From: Siphonodentalium dalli
Lineage: Eukaryota; Mollusca; Scaphopoda; Gadilida; Siphonodentaliidae
Direction of reading: 5' to 3'
Length of the DNA: 64,000 bases
NCBI GenBank assembly: GCA_032622095.1
Contig: CP136069.1
Coordinates: 47,468,194 to 47,532,193 of the forward strand
Shown: piece by piece, positions 58,717 to 64,000 of the stretch
How positions within the stretch are numbered: position 1 is the stretch's first letter
Layout of the letters: each line of letters starts with the position of its first letter
Notes under the pieces: generated by a model
What the model saw: only the letters and a program-made list of their open reading frames with translations
Database searches by the model: none
What the model was told of the DNA's origin: nothing
Position numbers and translations under genes: made by a program

Positions 58717-60684
58717 TTAAAGACATATTATGTACTTATTCGGGTGCGTGAAACTAATAATTTAGTATTCAGGCGCTATGCCAACTGGAGGAATATATCA
58801 TTATCGTAACATCGCCGCAAATTAAAAACAAATCGACCTTACCACTCCATGGAGAACATCGTCTGAACTACGCGCAATTGTAAATATTTACTTCTCGATT
58901 CGGGACGCTACTATCTGCGATAAGCTAACGAAAACGATTTCGCCATCGAGAGTCACTGTATTTAATTAGTAGCGAGTTTGCGATTTCAAATCGGTACGGG
59001 TACGGGTACGCGTACGGGTATCTACCCGTACCGGTACACGTTTTGTAATCGCAAACTGTTTTACGGGTAGAATTCATCACATCGACTGGTAATGTATGGT
59101 GAGCCAACTGCAACAACAAAAATATTATGATATAGATAGATTGTTATTCGCATTCGCTTTATTGGACGATGTTGTACTTACCGTTATGGATTGTTGGAAA
59201 GTTTTATTTAGATTAGATGGGCCTCATGGTAATCGGTTGCTTTCATCAATCGAGAATTAAATATTTGCATTTGCGCGTAGTTAAGACGATGTTTTCTATG
59301 GAGTGGTAAAGTCGATTTGTTTGAAATTTTTGAATCTTTCAACAGATCGAAGGGTCGGGGTAAGGGAATAATTATCCCAAGAATTTGGGATTTGTCGGGA
59401 TCTAAACCCGGAGGTAGGTTGAAAAGTTAAACTTGGTAACGATAAAAGGTGTTAAAATGTGTAGTCTGTTTATTATACGGATTGAATAAAGAGCGTTTGC
59501 TTCAGTTGTGCTGAAACTCGCTCTGATTATGCTTAGATTTTGTAGAGTATGTATAGATATTTCGTGTCTTTAGCTACCTAAAACACCCCTTTACAATATA
59601 CACCAATATTGTGGATCAAATGCGCCATGTCCATTCAGATGGTAAATATATATTTAAATGAGAAATCAGTCCCCACCTACATACGATAAAGTAACTAAAC
59701 GGTCGTATTCAAATGTGCAATACATGGATGAATCCACGATATATTGTTGCCCTTGTAGAAAGGGTTGAGACAGGGCGTGATATCACACGAACAATAGGTT
59801 TAAATTGTTCTCGTAGTTTGATTTTCCAACAATTTAGTGTTGGAGAATTTGTAGCTTTTAGACCAACATCTGCATATTTTCCTATTATTGGTAAAAGAAA
59901 TTGGACTGAAATGGCTATCAGAAACTGTTGGAAATTTTACAACATTTGGGGGGGGGATGTCAGGTCTCAAAATTTCCAACAATTGGAAAGCTTGATGCCA
60001 GTCTGGATGCTAGGTTTTTAGCAAATTTCATAACAATTAATTGATTAATTTCATTGATAACTAATTTAAGAAAATACAAATCGGGGCGAATTTGCACCAC
60101 TAGATATTAGGATTTGTTTTCAGGCTCAGATCTACACATGTTCTTGTACTGGTCGGCCTAGTGGATTATTCGAAGGTGGACACCCCTCCTAACCCGGAAA
60201 CCATCTATAGCCACGTCCCTGCAATGGGTCGAGACTGTTTCTATAGCACAATCTACTCACTATATTAACCACAACTTAATGCAGTGAACAAAGTATAGTT
60301 AGTGAAAAGATCGGCCTTCCGTATTTATCCAAGTGATAGAAGCCGCCTCGAGAATTTGAGCATAAAACCTGGCTTAAAATGACAACTTTATCAATGATAT
60401 TTGCCCATGAAATCTTGCAATAAATAGGTTAATGCATAGCTGACTTTAATTTCATGGAATTCATTAACCTTTGAGTGAGAAAATCGCAGTGAAAGGTTAC
60501 CGGTCAATGGGACACATCTACCCGTTCCAAATCGCTATCGCTTTATGTGCTGCATTGAAAGTACCCAAAGTGACCGTGACGATGTTCACCGATTCACCCG
60601 TACCCGTCGGACGGGTATCGCAAACTCGCTACTATATAAGAATGACGGTGTTTGTTGTCAATTTGGATATACTATTTTTAAACA
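58717..60684 (+). repeat. Dispersed repeat R58, copy split by a nested element
   Basis: The left part (58717-58968) and right part (60633 to about 60684) together match 2449-2755, starting TTAAAGACATATTATGTACTT and resuming at tataagaatgac. The 1664-bp element at 58969-60632 lies between them. The whole lies in an intron of the EF-hand gene. Right end approximate. Confidence 0.72.
58969..60632. mobile_element. Nested 1.66-kb element with GTAGCGAGTTTGCGAT ends
   Basis: The left end is GTAGCGAGTTTGCGAT and the right end ATCGCAAACTCGCTAC, an exact 16-bp inverted pair flanked by TA on both sides. Subterminal regions carry repeated acgggtacgggtacg words at the left and acccgtacccgtcggacggg at the right. 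The interior includes a copy of the TTGGAAATT-rich repeat also found at 3251. The longest frame (102 residues, 59713-60021) has no transposase features, so the element is probably non-autonomous. A paralogous empty site at about 2697 supports the boundaries. Confidence 0.83.
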
Positions 60685-60784
60685 AGAGGTGGCATCAGAG
60701 ATGCTGTGACTCGTTTTCGGTGGCTTACCGCCGGTGGCTACCGCCAATTGGTGTGCATCAGTATCGGTAGACTAATTAATAGGT

Positions 60785-61710
60785 AAAATCTAAAAATGAC
60801 TAATTAAGGGCCATAACTCCATCAAATTTTATCGGGCCAGGCTGGTTTTCGAACTCGTCCGAAATATTCTTGGCAAGTAAGTCTATTCCAAATTTTAAAC
60901 AAATCAGAGGACGTTTGTTGAAGTTATCGCGCTAACGAGCTAAAAATTCACGAAAAATGACTAATTAAGGGCCATAACTCTATCAAATTTTATTGGGCCA
61001 GGCTGGTTTTCGAACACGTCCAGGATATTATTGGAAGACACTTATATACCAAATTTTAGTTAAATCGGATGACGTTTGTTGAAGTTATCGCGCTAACGAG
61101 CTGAAAATTCGTGAAAAATGACTAATTAAGGGCCATAACTCTATCAAATTTATCGGACCTGGCTGGTTTTCGAACTCGACCGAGATATTCTTGGGAGACA
61201 CCTATATACCAAATTTTAATCAAATCGGATAACGTTTGTTGAAGTTATCGCGCTAACGAGCTGAAAATTCGTGAAAAATGACTAATTAAGGGCCATAACT
61301 CTATCAAATTTTATCGGACCAGGCCGGTTTTCGAACTCGTCCGAGATATTCTTGGGAGACACCTATATACCAAATTTTAATCAAATCGGATAACGTTTGT
61401 TGAAGTTATCGCGCTAACGAGCTGAAAATTCGTGAAAAATGACTAATTAAGGGCCATAACTCTATCAAATTTTATCGGACCAGGCCGGTTTTCGAACTCG
61501 TCCGAGATATTCTTGGGAGACACCTATATACCAAATTTCAATCAAATCGGATAACGTTTGTTGAAGTTATCGCGCTAACGAGCTGAAAATTCGTGAAAAA
61601 TGACTAATTAAGGGCCATAACTATATCAAATATTATCGGACCAGGCCGGTTTTCGAACTCATCCGATATATTCTTGGGAGACACCTATATACCAAATTTC
61701 AATCAATCAA
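60785..61710 (+). repeat. 161-bp satellite, about six copies
   Basis: The units begin near tgactaattaagggccataa and contain aaattttatcggaccaggc, ggttttcgaactcgtccgag, atattcttgggagacac, ctatataccaaatttt and gaagttatcgcgctaacgag. Anchors at 60798, 60959, 61120, 61280, 61441 and 61602 give a 160-161-bp period; the last unit is partial. Later units are closer to one another than to the first. The array sits in an intron and ends about 70 bp from the donor of the exon at 61779. Confidence 0.93.
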
Positions 61711-61778
61711 AGCCCTATATATCGGCGGAAATACGAATAACATTGGAATTATTGGGACTATCGAACGCGCATACTAAC

Positions 61779-61888
61779 TGTCTTCATTAAATTGTCGGAA
61801 TATCCCATAGAACTCATCTGTGCTCAGCTTTCCATCTTCGTTCACATCTGAAAGTTTGAAAAGATCGTCTGTGTGTATAGCAGCCACG
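61779..61888 (-). CDS. EF-hand calcium-binding protein, internal coding exon with EF-hand 1
   Basis: The 110-nt exon has a strong acceptor on the minus strand (ttttctgtgatttcag) and donor gttagt (61773-61778). One base completes a codon from an upstream exon, then 36 codons follow (VAAIHTDDLFKLS, then the canonical loop DVNEDGKLSTDE, then FYGIFRQFNED), and one base is passed on. Loop positions 1, 3, 5, 6 and 12 are Asp, Asn, Asp, Gly and Glu, so this is the best calcium-binding loop of the protein. The downstream exons are at 58281 and 55002. The upstream exon with the start codon was not found in the 2.1 kb to the right edge. A protein with four EF-hands of this size would belong to the calmodulin/sarcoplasmic calcium-binding class in the broad sense; the exact subfamily is not known. 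Confidence 0.9.
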
Positions 61889-62060
61889 CTGAAATCACAG
61901 AAAACATCTCGTGACTGCAAACCAACCGATATGCAATCACACAAGGGGTCAAATAATAGTACACTGGCGACTCGAAAATCCTAGAACAGGACCCACGATT
62001 GACCACAAATAGATATACACACACAGTCAAGCAATCCTTTATGCTTTATGTGACGTCATA

Positions 62061-62330
62061 CTTAAATAGATGATATTGTTATTCAAGGATTGCTTGATGA
62101 AAGATTTTTAATGTAAGAAAAAAGCCAACTGTCAACTCCAAGTTCAACGCGAAAATGACACTGTTCACGTCTGTGGAAGCAGGGACGTGGCTAGACTTAA
62201 ATAGATGACATTGTTATTCAAGGATTGCTTGATGAAAGATTTTTAATGTAAGAAAAAAGCCAACTGACAACTCCAAGTTCAACGCGAAAATGATACAGTT
62301 CACGTGTGTGGAAGCAGTGACGTGGCTAGA
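62061..62330 (+). repeat. Tandem duplication, 135-bp unit, two copies
   Basis: Two consecutive copies at 62061-62195 and 62196-62330 share cttaaatagatga, attgttattcaaggattgct, tttttaatgtaagaaaaaag, ccaagttcaacgcgaaaatg and gtggctaga with few differences. The word caaggattgcttga is also present inverted just left of the array (tcaagcaatcctt, about 62027). Confidence 0.88.
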
Positions 62331-62787
62331 CTTTAGATGATATCCGTTGGAGATACCAACGTGCACACTCCCAAAAATGAGACCACATCATTTATTAGTA
62401 CGACAGTATACATCATGGACAGCTCAGTCATGTCGATCGAACATACTTGTATAATATGTTGTTACTAACTGAAGTATATGGGTGGCCATTTGATCTGAAT
62501 AAATGTTTTGTTTCTTTTCAATAAATACGTCAATTCCGCATATGATGGTTGTTATTTGACACATGTACATATATATTAATTTTCATTTGACGTATGTTGA
62601 TTTTGAAACGACTTATATTAAGTTTGAATTGACTTATTGTTATTTTCATTTAACATTATTTTTTTAGAAATGGCCGCCCATAGAAGACCCCGAAACTTAA
62701 CTTAACGTTAAAGGATAGCGGATCAGCACTGCAATTGGGGGAAAATACTAAAGCCGCGGAGTTATATATGTCACTACATGCGAACTA

Positions 62788-63078
62788 TTGATTTGTGTAA
62801 CAGCCGTGGTTCCTGCTATCGTATGTATTATACGTTATCTAAGAGAAAGAATGTATAAAGTACGCAAATATGAGAAGCAGTTCCTTCCAATCGAACTCAT
62901 CGATATAGCGGTGATATGTGCTTTATTTCTGACAGTTTGCATTGCGATCTCCGCCAGTACAGGGGGGCTGAAGGGAAGATGGTCACATGTTGCATGTAAA
63001 CTCGTCCCCTCGGTCACACATACTCGTATTATACATCTAGTATGCTTACGTGGCAATAAAAGCCGCCCACGTGACTAA
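62788..63078 (+). CDS. Weak candidate exon of a membrane protein
   Basis: The frame gives two hydrophobic stretches, VTAVVPAIVCIIRYL and IDIAVICALFLTVCIAI, separated by a charged linker (RERMYKVRKYEKQF), which is more protein-like than most frames here. An acceptor-like ttgatttgtgtaacag lies just inside its left end. No donor is convincing and I recognise no family, so it may be chance. It is on the opposite strand from the EF-hand gene. Confidence 0.2.
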   Translation: MICVTAVVPAIVCIIRYLRERMYKVRKYEKQFLPIELIDIAVICALFLTVCIAISASTGGLKGRWSHVACKLVPSVTHTRIIHLVCLRGNKSRPRD

Positions 63079-63268
63079 ATACTGGATCGTCACTCCCATA
63101 CTCAATTGAATACGACTGGCGTCAATCTGGAATTAAAAAAAAATGCCTTATATATAAGTTTCGCGAGATTGCGTCTCTAGCAAATACATGCAACCCTTTA
63201 ACTACTAAATGGACTCTCCCATGCATTAATACGTCAAATTATACATTTAAATGAGTTGAGTGTCTTTT

Positions 63269-63667
63269 TTAACCCTTTACCCAACAACCGGCCAAAACCG
63301 GCCAAGTAAAGCTTCAACAGCCTAAAATATCTTCGGTCTGTCTCCATAGAACCATACAAATATGGATATCATTGGAACCGGCTCCTTGACCACATTGTGA
63401 TGGTTACAGTTATGCCCTGTGCCAATGCATTCTCTTATATATGCGAGTCGACCATAGGTCGCCTCGCATATATAAGAGAATGCATTGGCCTAAACAAAAT
63501 CTTTTTTTAACACTTTTTACCATTTTTTCTTACATTCTTTAACAATTTTATAATTTTTAATGTGTTAAGCCAATGCATTCTCTTATATATGCGAGGCGAC
63601 CTATGGTCGACTCGCATATATAAGAGAATGCATTGGCACAGGGCCGTTCTGTTGGGTAAAGGGTTAA
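63269..63667 (+). mobile_element. TTAACCCTTTACCCAACA MITE with twin hairpins, copy 2
   Basis: A 399-bp copy of the element at 16366-16765 in the same orientation, with both 32-bp-stem hairpins intact and TTAA at both borders. By eye it differs from copy 1 by about eight substitutions and one single-base gap. The strong similarity of unlinked copies points to fairly recent movement. Confidence 0.9.
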
Positions 63668-64000
63668 GGCGTATGATTCATATTAAGATATGCTGATGGA
63701 ATTATTTGAACGTATTATCCGAACAAGCACATTCAACTTATACGTGAGTGAGATTCACAATGTAAAATAACAAATCACACAACTTATCTTTCTAAAATAG
63801 TAACATATGGGTCGTAGCAATGTCTTAGCGTGTATCAATATATTATGAGGGATAATCAAAAATCATATTTCACAAAAGTGATAAATAATTATCGCACTGA
63901 TTCGTACCACATGTGTGTTTATTGGGAGGAATAACATGGCTTGGGTCACGCGAATTCAAGATTAGTCACGAAGAAACATGCTAAAGAAGTCAATTAACAT
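63668..64000. other. Non-coding right edge
   Basis: AT-rich DNA in which I see no gene or repeat. Confidence 0.35.

Overview
The window looks like nuclear DNA of a marine invertebrate. It is AT-rich, gene-poor and packed with short repeats. The constant tacatgta words, blocks such as gggccataactctatcaaa, and a piece resembling repeats common in mollusc-type genomes suggest a lophotrochozoan. That placement is an inference from repeat style, not proof. There is no bacterial-style gene organisation; nearly all open frames in the window are chance frames or frames inside repeats.

One host gene is well supported. It is a minus-strand EF-hand calcium-binding protein. Its last three coding exons are 61779-61888, 58281-58442 and 55002-55060, with matching splice phases, consensus splice sites, a stop codon and an AATAAA signal. 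Together they encode four EF-hand loops. Its 5' exon was not found. Both of its introns (about 3.3 kb each) are filled with transposons, foldbacks, a SINE and a 161-bp satellite.

The most structured mobile element is a 5.6-kb Ngaro-type tyrosine-recombinase retrotransposon at 21001-26636. It has the diagnostic split direct repeats A1...B1-A2-B2 and encodes a gag-like RS-rich protein, reverse transcriptase, RNase H, tyrosine recombinase remnants and an SGNH hydrolase. The coding part is broken: one stop, several frameshifts, a recombinase deletion and a TTAA-flanked insert. Even so, both repeat pairs look identical by eye, which suggests a defective copy mobilised in trans.

Most of the rest is short non-autonomous DNA elements. 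Many are bounded by TTAA and have ends such as TTAACCCTTTACCCAACA, TTAAAGGTACTCAATCCGA or TTAAAGGGGTA, a piggyBac-like signature. One family carries near-perfect 32-bp-stem hairpins and recurs at five loci. Other structure includes a 45-bp minisatellite with a 225-bp higher-order period, a large inverted minisatellite at 44 kb, a diverged large-unit array at 40-43 kb, a LINE 3' fragment, two tRNA-like SINE candidates, and a nested insertion whose empty site is preserved in a paralogous repeat 56 kb away.
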